A DNA stretch of 64,000 nt, from positions 1 to 64,000 of the forward strand of contig JBKJPX010000044.1 of NCBI GenBank assembly GCA_046594215.1, read 5' to 3'. The translations under genes were made by a program, and so were the position numbers. Within the stretch, counting starts at the first letter, position 1, and each line of letters begins with the position of its first letter. The DNA is from Panacagrimonas sp046594215 (GTDB taxonomy: Bacteria > Pseudomonadota > Gammaproteobacteria > Nevskiales > Nevskiaceae). Below the pieces are notes generated by a model. It searched no databases, was not told the DNA's origin, and saw only the letters and a program-made list of their open reading frames with translations. This document shows, one piece after another, positions 33,247 to 41,546 of the stretch.

Positions 33247-34107
33247 ATGCCGAGATCCGCCGTGCGATTCGAAGGTACCGATAACTACGTCGCCACCGAC
33301 GACCTCAAGATGGCGGTCAACGCCGCCGTCACCCTCGCGCGACCGCTGCTGGTCAAGGGCGAGCCCGGCACCGGCAAGACGCGGCTCGCGCAGGAAGTCG
33401 CGCAGCAGCTCGACATGCCGTACTACGAGTGGCACATCAAGTCGACGACCAAAGCGCAGCAGGGCCTGTACGAGTACGACGCGGTGTCGCGACTGCGCGA
33501 CTCTCAGCTCGGCGAGGAGAAGGTCAAGGACATCTCCAACTACATCGTCAAGGGCAAGCTCTGGGAGTGCTTCGAAGCCGGCAAGCGTCCGCTGCTGCTG
33601 ATCGACGAGATCGACAAGGCCGACATCGAGTTCCCGAACGACCTGCTGCGCGAACTCGACCAGATGGCGTTCTACGTCTACGAGACGCGCCAGACCATCA
33701 CGGCCACGAACCGGCCGGTGATCATCATCACCTCGAACAACGAGAAGGAACTGCCGGACGCCTTCCTGCGCCGCTGCTTCTTCCACTACATCCGCTTCCC
33801 GGACAAGGACACGATGCAGAAGATCGTGGACGTCCACTTCCCCGACCTGAAGAAGAACCTGGTCAAGGAAGCCATGGAAGTGTTCTTCGGCCTGCGCGAA
33901 CTGCCGGGCCTGAAGAAGAAGCCGAGCACATCCGAACTGCTCGACTGGCTCAAGCTGCTGCTGGCCGAGGACATCGATCCGTCGATCCTGCGCGAGGCCA
34001 GCACCAAGAAGTCGCTACCGCCGCTCTACGGCGCGCTCCTCAAGAACGAGCAGGACGTACACCTGTTTGAGCGCATCGCGTTTATGGCACGCCGTAACAA
34101 CAACTGA
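33247..34107 (+). CDS. MoxR-type AAA+ ATPase
   Basis: A 286-residue AAA+ ATPase. Walker A is GEPGTGKT (residues 38-45), Walker B is LLLIDEIDKAD, and the sensor region reads IIITSNNEKELPDAFLRRC. The second half has PGLKKKPSTSELLDWLKLLL, as in the MoxR/CoxD-like branch. These ATPases usually pair with a VWA (CoxE-like) protein to remodel or insert cofactors into enzymes; no VWA gene follows here. A GST gene overlaps its stop by one base. Confidence 0.9.
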   Translation: MPRSAVRFEGTDNYVATDDLKMAVNAAVTLARPLLVKGEPGTGKTRLAQEVAQQLDMPYYEWHIKSTTKAQQGLYEYDAVSRLRDSQLGEEKVKDISNYIVKGKLWECFEAGKRPLLLIDEIDKADIEFPNDLLRELDQMAFYVYETRQTITATNRPVIIITSNNEKELPDAFLRRCFFHYIRFPDKDTMQKIVDVHFPDLKKNLVKEAMEVFFGLRELPGLKKKPSTSELLDWLKLLLAEDIDPSILREASTKKSLPPLYGALLKNEQDVHLFERIAFMARRNNN

Positions 34108-34775
34108 TGATCGTCGTTCATCACCTCGAGAATTCGCGCTCTCAGCGCGTGCTCTGGCTGCTCGAAGAATTGGGCGTGCCCTACGAGGTGAAGCGCTACG
34201 AGCGCGACAGGAAGACCATGCTCGCGCCGCCGGAACTCAAGGCCGTGCACCCGCTGGGCAAGTCGCCGGTGATCACCGACGGCGACGTGGTGGTCGCCCA
34301 ATCCGGCAACATCATCGAGTACCTCGTCGAGATCCATGGCCGCGGTAGGCTGGTGCCCAGGGCCGGCACTTCCGAGCGCCTGCGTTACCGCTACTGGCTG
34401 CACTACGCGGAGGGCTCGGTCATGCCGCTGATGGTGATGACCTTGATCTTCGGACGTCTCGCGCCGATGTCACCGGTCTTGGTGCGTCCCTTGGTCCGCG
34501 GAATCGTAAGCAACGTGAAGGCACGTTTCCTGGGGCCGCAGACGAAGCTGCACCTGGACTACCTGGAAGGCGAACTGGACAAGGCCGAGTGGTTTGCCGG
34601 ATCTGAGTTCACCGCCGCCGACGTGCAGATGAGCTTTCCGCTCGAAGCGGCGGCGAGCCGCGGCGGCCTCGATGCGTCGAGGCCGAAGCTCGCGGCCTTC
34701 CTGAAGAAGGTGCAGGCGCGGCCCGCGTACCAGCGTGCGCTGGCGAAGGGCGGACCCTACGAACTCCTGAAGTAA
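34107..34775 (+). CDS. Glutathione S-transferase-like protein
   Basis: A 222-residue protein with an N-terminal thioredoxin-fold domain (residues 1-80; HHLENSRSQRVLWLLEELGVPY, then the LGKSPV cis-Pro loop and QSGNIIEYL) and a helical C-terminal domain. The Ser in SRSQR is the likely catalytic residue for this beta/nu-like bacterial class. The ATG overlaps the MoxR stop (TGATGA), so the two are translationally coupled. Conjugation substrate unknown. It converges on a TetR gene with 4 bp between. Confidence 0.85.
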   Translation: MIVVHHLENSRSQRVLWLLEELGVPYEVKRYERDRKTMLAPPELKAVHPLGKSPVITDGDVVVAQSGNIIEYLVEIHGRGRLVPRAGTSERLRYRYWLHYAEGSVMPLMVMTLIFGRLAPMSPVLVRPLVRGIVSNVKARFLGPQTKLHLDYLEGELDKAEWFAGSEFTAADVQMSFPLEAAASRGGLDASRPKLAAFLKKVQARPAYQRALAKGGPYELLK

Positions 34776-34779
34776 GGCC

Positions 34780-35424
34780 TCAGCGCAGCGCGACGCCGCG
34801 CGCGATCAGGTCCATCAGCGCGTCGACCTCTGCCGGCGGCGGCACCTTGCGATTCCAGAGACACCAGCGCATCCCGAGGAAGTGGGCTGCGCCCATCAGC
34901 GCCCATGCGCGCACCTCGGCATTGCCGGGCGTGATCTCGCCTTTCTGCGCGGACAGGTCCAGGTCGTCCGCATACGCCTTGGCGAGGCGCTCGTAGTAGT
35001 CGCGGTACACCGACTCGTCCACGAACTGGGATTCCTGGACGATCCGGTACAGCCCGGGGTGCGTGCACGCGAACTCGAAGAACGCGTCCATGCCCAGGCG
35101 CTCGGCCTCCATGCGGTTGTGCGCGCCCACGGCGGCCTCGCGCATCGCACGGCGCAGGTTGCGGCCGATCTCGCGCACCAGCGTCACGAACACTTCGTCC
35201 TTCGAACGGAAGTACAGGTAGAACGTGCCCTGGCCGACGTTCGCGCGCGTGGTGATCGAACTCACCGAAGCGGCGTGAAATCCCTTGCCACCGAACTCCT
35301 CCTCGGCGGCGGACAGCAGCTTGCGGCGTGTGGCTTCGCCGCGCGCGGTAGCCGGCACCAGCGGTTCGAGCTGGGACGCAGGCATGTGATCGTGATGCGG
35401 GGACGACGTTGTTTCGAGGATCAT
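34780..35424 (-). CDS. TetR-family transcriptional regulator
   Basis: A 214-residue regulator, unlike the two DesT-type paralogues. The HTH reads FHAASVSSITTRANVGQGTFYLYFRSKDEVF (residues 49-79). The ligand-binding half includes FACTHPGLYRIVQES and the helix AHFLGMRWCLWN. Its target is not apparent; the 303-bp gap upstream (35425-35727) holds no gene but does hold a candidate autoregulatory operator. The convergent GST and upstream patatin gene are possible targets. Confidence 0.85.
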   Translation of the reverse strand: MILETTSSPHHDHMPASQLEPLVPATARGEATRRKLLSAAEEEFGGKGFHAASVSSITTRANVGQGTFYLYFRSKDEVFVTLVREIGRNLRRAMREAAVGAHNRMEAERLGMDAFFEFACTHPGLYRIVQESQFVDESVYRDYYERLAKAYADDLDLSAQKGEITPGNAEVRAWALMGAAHFLGMRWCLWNRKVPPPAEVDALMDLIARGVALR

Positions 35425-35447
35425 CTGGCCGATTCCTGTTGAAAGCA

Positions 35448-35470
35448 GCAGGTCGCTCGCGCGGACCTGC
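35448..35470. promoter_or_regulatory. Inverted repeat upstream of the TetR gene
   Basis: GCAGGTC (35448-35454) and GACCTGC (35464-35470) are perfect 7-bp arms, 9 bases apart, starting 24 bp upstream of the TetR ATG at 35424. The position suits autorepression. Nothing else is recognised in 35425-35727. Confidence 0.45.
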
Positions 35471-35727
35471 GAGGGCTGACCGCAACGGGTTCGAATCGAT
35501 CTCGTGCATCGTCGCCCCGGCCGAAGAAGCCGGCGCGAGCCGATGAAAAAGGCGGTCGAGTCGATCGCGTCATGGCAGCGCCCGGTCGCCGTGTCCGAAG
35601 GCAGAAGCCATTCGGAAACGAGAACCCATAAGTCACTTTCCCAGCACGGCCGAACCCGCGGTGTCCTGGAGCGACCAGCGGCCCGTTCGGGCGGAAGCCC
35701 GGTCAGCGCGTGCAGCGACCCGCCGGC

Positions 35728-37209
35728 TCAGCCCAGGACGCGCAGTCGTGAACGCGGGCGCGCGGACGTGCGCTTGAGATGCCGCTCCTTGAGGATCAGC
35801 GTGCAGTCCTCGAACGCACGCGAGATCGCGGTCTGGTTGCGGATCCGGTCCAGCTTGGGCCACGTGGCCCGCTCGCCCTCGCGGATGTACTGCGCCAGTT
35901 CGCGGGTGTCGAGGTTGCTGAACATGCGCAGGAGCTGGCGCGGCGAGTGCCGCGGCAGGATGTTGATGTCGCCGGAGTAGCGCTGCGCGATCACTGCGTT
36001 GAGCTGGTCGGCCACGCGGCGAACGGGCGACTCCTGCAGGTGTGTGCGCGCGAGGCGCACCGTGCCGCGCCCGGCGCTGAGCACGATCTGCCGCGCCAGT
36101 GGAAGCAGGCCGCTGCGGCGCGCATGGTCGTTGACCATGAACGGCACCACGTGCGGATTGGTCTGGCTGACGATGTAGTGATTGACGTTGTGCAGGCGCG
36201 CCAGGCGCAGCATCGGCAGGTCGCTGTACACCGTGCCGTCGATCCAGCGTTTCGACGGCAGGTAGGGCACGACCTGGCCTTCGAAGTCGCGCGCGCTCAG
36301 CTGCACCGGCGGGAACACGCCGGGCACCGCGCACGACGCCAGCACCGCACGCCCGAGCAGCACGTTGGGCGCGGTCAGGTAGTTCAGCAGGCGACCCTGC
36401 TGGTGTTCCTCGGCGGCCGACACCGTGACACCGATGATCCGGCGCGTGCGCTGGAAGGCGTCGGTGAAGGTCTCCTCGCCGATGTTCGTCGCCAGGCACT
36501 GCTCGAGCTGCGCGGGGTTCATCATGCCGCCCGATTTGAGCGCGTTGCGCAGGCTCACGCGCTGGAACGCCCCGAGATTGAGCGATTCGCTGTCGAACAG
36601 CTGCGGCATCTGCTCATCGGTGCGCGTACCGACCATGCCGCCGATGATCGCGCCCGCGCTCGAACCACTGATCACTCGCGGCAGCTGCCCCTGCTCGAAC
36701 AGCGCCTTTATCACGCCCAGGTGGAACATACCCAGCGTCGCGCCGCCGGAGAGCAGCAGCGCGCTGCGGCCAAAGCTGGTGCCGGTGCGCTTGAAGAAGA
36801 CGATCTTGTCGTCCTCGGAAAAATCCGGGAAGTCGCCCGCGCAGATGTAATCCAGGCAGCGGACCACTTCGGACACGTATTCCTCGATCAGACGCTTGGT
36901 GCCGACACGCGCGAAGCCGTATAGCGAAGGCGCGGTGACGTTGCCGAGGTTGCCGTGCAGGCCCTCGTGCAGCGCATGCACCAGCCGCAACACCTCGCCC
37001 ACTGAACGCAGGCGTCGCATCTCGGCGAGGCGTTCGCGGATCAGGAAGTGGTCGTAGTCGTCGCTGGCCTCGTCCTGCTTCCAGGCCTCGGCGCCCTCCA
37101 GGCGATCCAAGTCGACCGCGATCTCACGCCACTCGGCATACGTCTGCGCACGTTCGAGATCGATCAGCCTCGAGGCCAGGGGACTGCGAATTGACCGATA
37201 GGACAACAT
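35728..37209 (-). CDS. Patatin-like phospholipase with DUF3336 domain
   Basis: A 493-residue acyl hydrolase. Residues 1-140 form the DUF3336 leader seen in Tgl/SDP1-like and bacterial patatins. The patatin core follows: the oxyanion loop GGATLGMFHLGV, the nucleophile motif GSSAG at 182-186 (Ser184), and the catalytic Asp325 in WIDGTVYSDLPM. Such enzymes cleave acyl chains from triacylglycerols or phospholipids. The basic C-terminus (KERHLKRTSARPRSR) may bind membranes. It diverges from the DUF456 gene by 80 bp. Confidence 0.9.
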   Translation of the reverse strand: MLSYRSIRSPLASRLIDLERAQTYAEWREIAVDLDRLEGAEAWKQDEASDDYDHFLIRERLAEMRRLRSVGEVLRLVHALHEGLHGNLGNVTAPSLYGFARVGTKRLIEEYVSEVVRCLDYICAGDFPDFSEDDKIVFFKRTGTSFGRSALLLSGGATLGMFHLGVIKALFEQGQLPRVISGSSAGAIIGGMVGTRTDEQMPQLFDSESLNLGAFQRVSLRNALKSGGMMNPAQLEQCLATNIGEETFTDAFQRTRRIIGVTVSAAEEHQQGRLLNYLTAPNVLLGRAVLASCAVPGVFPPVQLSARDFEGQVVPYLPSKRWIDGTVYSDLPMLRLARLHNVNHYIVSQTNPHVVPFMVNDHARRSGLLPLARQIVLSAGRGTVRLARTHLQESPVRRVADQLNAVIAQRYSGDINILPRHSPRQLLRMFSNLDTRELAQYIREGERATWPKLDRIRNQTAISRAFEDCTLILKERHLKRTSARPRSRLRVLG

Positions 37210-37289
37210 TGCGGGAGTTTATGCCATGGCCGATTTGGCTCCGCATGGCCCGTCCGCCTTGGCCGGCCCAATCGCGGACAATGCGGCTC

Positions 37290-37793
37290 ATGGAAACCAC
37301 CGATCTCGTCTTCACCCTGCTGGGGATCGCGCTCGTGCTCGTGGGCCTGGCGGGCGCCGTTCTGCCGGCACTGCCCGGCCTGCCGTTCGTGTTCGGCGGC
37401 CTATGGGCGCTGGCCTTCGCCACGCATTACACGCGCGTGGGCATGTTCACTCTGGGCGTTCTGGTGGTGCTGCTGATCGTGGGCATGGCGATGGATTTCA
37501 TCGCGGGCAGCCTGGGTGCCAAGAAATTCGGCGCGAGCAAAGAGGCGATCGCCGGCTCGCTGGTGGGGGCCTTCGTGGGCATGTTCTTCGGATTGCCGGG
37601 CCTGGTGCTCGGGCCCTTCATCGGCGCCGTGGCGGGCGAGCTCAAGGCGCGCCGCCCCATGGGGCAGGCGGCGGTGTCAGGCGTCGGCGCCTGGATCGGA
37701 CTGCTGCTCGGCGTGCTCGCCAAGCTGGTCATCGCGCTCGTGATGATCGGCGTGTTTGCCTTCGACTACTTCGTGAACCTGTCGCCTGCGTAG
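37290..37793 (+). CDS. DUF456 membrane protein
   Basis: A 167-residue inner-membrane protein, four or five helices with Gly-rich turns (ALPGLPFVFGG, GSLVGAFVGMFFGLPG, PFIGAVAGEL), the repeated Gly/Pro pattern of DUF456. Function unknown in the family; small Gly-zipper-like repeats suggest helix packing or oligomer formation. A start at ATG 37281 is also possible. DUF3096 follows 72 bp downstream. Confidence 0.8.
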   Translation: METTDLVFTLLGIALVLVGLAGAVLPALPGLPFVFGGLWALAFATHYTRVGMFTLGVLVVLLIVGMAMDFIAGSLGAKKFGASKEAIAGSLVGAFVGMFFGLPGLVLGPFIGAVAGELKARRPMGQAAVSGVGAWIGLLLGVLAKLVIALVMIGVFAFDYFVNLSPA

Positions 37794-37865
37794 GTCGGGC
37801 GTCACCCCCCGATCGCAGGTCAGGGTCCACGCCCGACCCGATATTCGCTTCCCAAGGAGACCGTC

Positions 37866-38009
37866 ATGAATCTGCACATCAACATGAGCGTTGTTCCCGT
37901 GATCTCGCTGATCGCAGGCATTCTGATCCTGGTACAGCCCCGACTGCTGAACTACGTCGTGGCGGTCTACCTGATCGCCGTAGGCGTTCTGGGCTTGATC
38001 GGCCACTAG
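37866..38009 (+). CDS. DUF3096 small membrane protein
   Basis: A 47-residue protein with two hydrophobic stretches. The pattern VVPVISLIAGILILVQPRLL then NYVVAVYLIAVGVLGLIG is the DUF3096 signature. AAGGAG stands before the ATG at 37866. It ends 33 bp from the convergent transglycosylase gene. Function unknown, though members often lie in stress-response contexts. Confidence 0.8.
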   Translation: MNLHINMSVVPVISLIAGILILVQPRLLNYVVAVYLIAVGVLGLIGH

Positions 38010-38042
38010 GCAAATCCCGGCCTCGGCGGCCGGGCGCGGTCC

Positions 38043-39836
38043 TTACTGGCTCATCGGCACGCGCAGCTTGTCGCCGACGCGGATCTGGCTGGTCACGCCC
38101 ATGTCGTTGGCCAGCCGCAGGTCGCGCAGCGACACCTTGTAGGTCTGGGCGATCGAGGTCAGGGTCTGGCCCGAGCGCACCTTGTGCGTGCGATAGCCGA
38201 CCTTCTTCGTCGTCTTGGGGATCGTCCTGGCAGCCGCGTCCGACGCTTTCTTCTCGGCACGCGTCAGGCCCGGCTTGGATTCGCCGACGGCGACCGTGAC
38301 CGGCCCAGGGCGCGCCTCGCTGGATGGGACGATCTTGAGTACCTGGCCGCTGCGCACGCCCTTTTTCCCCAGGCGGTTGTTGGCGCGGATCGAGGCCTGC
38401 GTGACCCCGTAGCGCGACGCGATCTTCGACAGCGTGTCACCGCGCTTCACCTTGTGCAGCAGGTAGCTCACGCGCTGCTGCTCGAAACGCTCGTGGTCGC
38501 CGAGCTGCGCATAGGCCACCGTGAAGCTCTGCGCCGCACCGGCCGGCACGCGGATCAGGTGACCCGGCGGTACGTACAGCTTCCCGGCGATGACCTCGGG
38601 TCTATAGGCGGGGTTGAGTTTGCGGAACACCTCGTCGTCGGCGTCGCATAGCCGACGCAGCGTCTCGTAGGGGACGTAGTGCTTGGTCTCCACGACGTCG
38701 AACTGAAGCGGCGCCTTGCGCTGGATTTCGCCGAAGTGCTTTCGCCAGTTGCGCTCCACGTCGGAGGCGGCGAGGAACTCCGCGTAGAAATTGCGCGAAG
38801 CGAAGCCGAAGCTCTTGGCTGTGTAGCCTCGGATCAGGTCCGGCAGCTCGGTTCCACCGGTCTCGGCCAGGCCGCGTGCGATGCCGCCCCGCCCGTGGTT
38901 GTAGGCAGTGAGCGCCAGCGGCCAGGCGCCCAGCATCGAGTAGTCGTCGCGCAGATGACGCGCGGCGCCATCCGTACTGGTCCAGGGATCGCGCCGGTCG
39001 TCGACGACGTTGTTCAGGCGCATGTAGATGCGCGCAGACGAAGGCATGAACTGCCAGAGGCCGGCCGCGCCGACCTTGGAGTAGGCCTCGACATTGAAGC
39101 TGGACTCCACGAGCGGCAGCCGCGTCAGGCGCATCGGCAGTGCGTAGGATCGGAACACGCCTTCCATCGCCGGCAGGTAGTTGCCGGAGGTCTCGAGCGC
39201 CGTCTGGGTGCGTTCGCGCAGGCCGCGCTGCGCGCGCAGTGCGGACGCCGCGTTGAGGAAGCGGGCGTCGTCCGCGTTCTTGCCGAACAAGTCGTAGATG
39301 CGACGCTGTTCGACATTGAGCGTCTCGGGCTGGTAGCGCAACTCGTGGACCTGGAGCAGCAGGTTGCGCGTGCGCGTCAGCGCCGCGGCTTCCTCGAGAT
39401 TTTTGAGCTTGCGCAGCGATTCCTTGTCCGTGTACGAAGCTTCGCTGGTGAAATCCAGCACCTCGTAGACCATGCCCAGGTGGTTCATGTCGTGAATCGC
39501 GCTCTGGTTCTCCGAGTACTCGGAGAAGACCTTCGTCCAGAAGGCGACGTTCGGCTTGAGGATGTCGTAGCGCGGGAACAGCAGGTCGTCGGACTCCGCC
39601 TTGCCGGGCGATGCTCGGCGCTGCGGGACGACGGTTGCCAGCGGCGGCGCCACCAGAGCCGCGCCGGCGGGCAGGATGCCGGAGGGAACCGCGAGGTCGG
39701 CGTCAGCCTCGGTCGGGATCTCGAGGCCGTCGTCGGCAGCAGGATTGAGCGAGGCGTCGTCTGCAGCGATGGCGGTCGTCCCTCCCAGGCAAGCTGCTGC
39801 CACGCACAACCTGGACAACCACCGGGTCACCGCCAT
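38043..39836 (-). CDS. mltD: Membrane-bound lytic murein transglycosylase with LysM repeats (MltD type)
   Basis: A 597-residue exported enzyme with a signal peptide (ends near AIAADD, residue 25). The SLT domain (about 215-345) has the catalytic Glu in PLVESSFN, then YSKVGAAGLWQFMPSSAR and TAYNHGRGG, as in MltD. A peptidoglycan-binding C-terminal part has two LysM modules (HKVKRGDTLSKIASRYGV and HKVRSGQTLTSIAQTYKV). The start ATG 39836 has GAGGTGG upstream. No lipobox Cys is evident, so it may be periplasmic and not lipid-anchored. Confidence 0.93.
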   Translation of the reverse strand: MAVTRWLSRLCVAAACLGGTTAIAADDASLNPAADDGLEIPTEADADLAVPSGILPAGAALVAPPLATVVPQRRASPGKAESDDLLFPRYDILKPNVAFWTKVFSEYSENQSAIHDMNHLGMVYEVLDFTSEASYTDKESLRKLKNLEEAAALTRTRNLLLQVHELRYQPETLNVEQRRIYDLFGKNADDARFLNAASALRAQRGLRERTQTALETSGNYLPAMEGVFRSYALPMRLTRLPLVESSFNVEAYSKVGAAGLWQFMPSSARIYMRLNNVVDDRRDPWTSTDGAARHLRDDYSMLGAWPLALTAYNHGRGGIARGLAETGGTELPDLIRGYTAKSFGFASRNFYAEFLAASDVERNWRKHFGEIQRKAPLQFDVVETKHYVPYETLRRLCDADDEVFRKLNPAYRPEVIAGKLYVPPGHLIRVPAGAAQSFTVAYAQLGDHERFEQQRVSYLLHKVKRGDTLSKIASRYGVTQASIRANNRLGKKGVRSGQVLKIVPSSEARPGPVTVAVGESKPGLTRAEKKASDAAARTIPKTTKKVGYRTHKVRSGQTLTSIAQTYKVSLRDLRLANDMGVTSQIRVGDKLRVPMSQ

Positions 39837-40073
39837 ATCCACCTCGCCGCCGATACCGCCGAAATTTCCGGAAAACAACGATGCGCGAAAGGCTCCGAAA
39901 CTACGGGCGATGCTAACGCGACCACCCGACATCATCAACGAGTATTTTGCGGAATTTCCTCGCAGGGAAACGCGCGCCGCCGATGTCCGGCGTTGCCGTG
40001 CCGACGACGTGCACGGCGCGAAAAGTTTCGCGCCGACGCCTACCATCGCCAACCTCTCCTGGAGCCGCGCCGC

Positions 40074-40520
40074 GTGAACGCCGACCAACTCTGCCTGCTC
40101 GCCGCCGGCATCTTCTTTTCGTCCGGCTTGCTCACCGGGCTCTGGAAATACGCCTGCATCGCGCGCTCGTCCGACGCGCTGGCGCCGGTGTACGTGGACA
40201 TCGCGCACCGCACGAGCCTGATGTACGCGTTCTCCGCGATCCTGTTGCGCGAGTACGTCCCCTACTCCCCGCTGTCTCCAAACGGAACGCTGTTGGCCGC
40301 CGGCCTGCCGCTGCTGTTCTTCGCCTTGGCGATCTCGATGTACATCCTGCACGGCATCCTGCGCGACACCGACAACCAGATGCGCTCGCCGCACCGGCTC
40401 GGGTCCATGACCGTGCCAGGCTTCGCCCTCCACGGCTTCATGTGGATGCTGGCCGTGGCGGAGATCGGCGGTTTCGCCGTCTTGTTCTACGGTTTTGCGT
40501 CAGCGCTCAAGACGTCATGA
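40074..40520 (+). CDS. Four-helix membrane protein of unknown function
   Basis: A 148-residue protein from GTG 40074, with GGAG about 10 bases upstream. Hydrophobic segments lie at about 7-27, 45-60, 74-95 and 118-142. The first loop (ARSSDALAPVYVDIAHRTSLMYAFSA) carries a conserved-looking His and Asp that could face the membrane. Its stop overlaps the next gene's ATG (ATGA), so the two are co-translated. I do not recognise the family. Confidence 0.75.
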   Translation: MNADQLCLLAAGIFFSSGLLTGLWKYACIARSSDALAPVYVDIAHRTSLMYAFSAILLREYVPYSPLSPNGTLLAAGLPLLFFALAISMYILHGILRDTDNQMRSPHRLGSMTVPGFALHGFMWMLAVAEIGGFAVLFYGFASALKTS

Positions 40521-41470
40521 TGTCGACCATGACCTTCCCGGCCACCGAACCTTTCCGGACCCACCGGCTGCGTGTCAGCGATCTGCACGAACTGCACATC
40601 GAGGAATGCGGCAACCCGCACGGCCGGCCCGCCGTCTTCCTGCACGGCGGTCCGGGAGGCGGCTCGGAGCCCTGGCATCGCCAGTTCTTCGACCCCTCGA
40701 AGTACCGCATCGTGCTGTTCGACCAGCGCGGCTGCGGGCGTTCAACGCCGCACGCCGACCTGCGCGAGAACGGAACCTGGGAACTCGTGGCGGATATCGA
40801 GCGCATCCGTACCTATCTCGGCATCGAGAAATGGCTCGTGTTTGGCGGCTCCTGGGGCTCGACCCTGGCTCTGGCGTACGCCGAGCAGCATCCGGACGCC
40901 GTGCGCGCTCTGGTCCTGCGCGGCATTTTCCTGCTACGCCGCGCGGAGATCGACTGGTTCTACCAGCAAGGTGCGAGCTGGGTGTACCCCGACGCCTGGG
41001 AGCACTTCCTGGCGCCGATCCCGGAAGACGAGCGCGGCGACATGGTCGCCGCCTACCACCGCCGCCTGACCAGCCCCGACGCGAAGGTGCGCAGCGAGGC
41101 CGCACGCGCCTGGAGCATCTGGGAAGGCTCGACCAGCAAGCTGCTACCCAGCGGCGACATGGTGATGCGCTTCGGCGAAAGCCGCTTTGCGGAGGCCTTC
41201 GCGCGCATCGAGTGCCATTACTTCGTGAATCGCGGGTTCTTCGAGTCCGACAACTGGCTCATCGAGAACGTGCGCCGTATCCGCCACATCCCGGGCGTGA
41301 TCGTGCAGGGCCGCTACGACGTGGTCTGCCCGATGCGCTCGGCCTGGGACCTGCACCGCGCCTGGCCCGAGGCCGACTTCCACGTCATCGCCGATGCAGG
41401 GCACGCGGCCAGCGAGAGCGGGATCCTGGCGCAGCTCATCGAGGCGACCAACCGCTTCGCGCGCGGCTGA
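40517..41470 (+). CDS. pip: Prolyl aminopeptidase-like alpha/beta hydrolase (S33)
   Basis: A 317-residue cytoplasmic hydrolase of the proline iminopeptidase family. The oxyanion loop is HGGPGGGSEPW, the DQRGCGRSTPH motif is family-specific, and the nucleophile elbow is GGSWGS. The catalytic Asp is in GRYDVVCP and His in ADAGHAASESG. It should release N-terminal proline from peptides. ATG 40517 overlaps the preceding stop; ATG 40520 or 40529 are alternatives. The stop lies inside a TGAGCTTGTCGAAG motif common in dispersed repeats. Confidence 0.9.
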   Translation: MMSTMTFPATEPFRTHRLRVSDLHELHIEECGNPHGRPAVFLHGGPGGGSEPWHRQFFDPSKYRIVLFDQRGCGRSTPHADLRENGTWELVADIERIRTYLGIEKWLVFGGSWGSTLALAYAEQHPDAVRALVLRGIFLLRRAEIDWFYQQGASWVYPDAWEHFLAPIPEDERGDMVAAYHRRLTSPDAKVRSEAARAWSIWEGSTSKLLPSGDMVMRFGESRFAEAFARIECHYFVNRGFFESDNWLIENVRRIRHIPGVIVQGRYDVVCPMRSAWDLHRAWPEADFHVIADAGHAASESGILAQLIEATNRFARG

Positions 41471-41483
41471 GCTTGTCGAAGTC

Positions 41484-41502
41484 GGGCGCAAGTCTTGCGC
41501 CC
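41484..41502. repeat. Hairpin with GGCTGAGCTTGTCGAAG repeat-like flank
   Basis: GGGCGCAAG (41484-41492) pairs with CTTGCGCCC (41494-41502); the tip reads AGTCT. The 20 bases before it (41464-41482) carry GCTGAGCTTGTCGAAG, a fragment of a sequence widely seen as a dispersed intergenic repeat in environmental Proteobacteria (from memory). It sits between the hydrolase stop and the radical SAM gene and may act as a weak terminator. Confidence 0.5.
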
Positions 41503-41546
41503 TCGAGCGCGTTGCAAACACGCTCTCCGGACTCCATGTTCCCCCG

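Noticed and set aside
31552..33837. A 761-codon minus-strand frame opposite the reductase, desaturase and MoxR genes
   Set aside because: It crosses three real genes and a terminator and has no recognisable domain.
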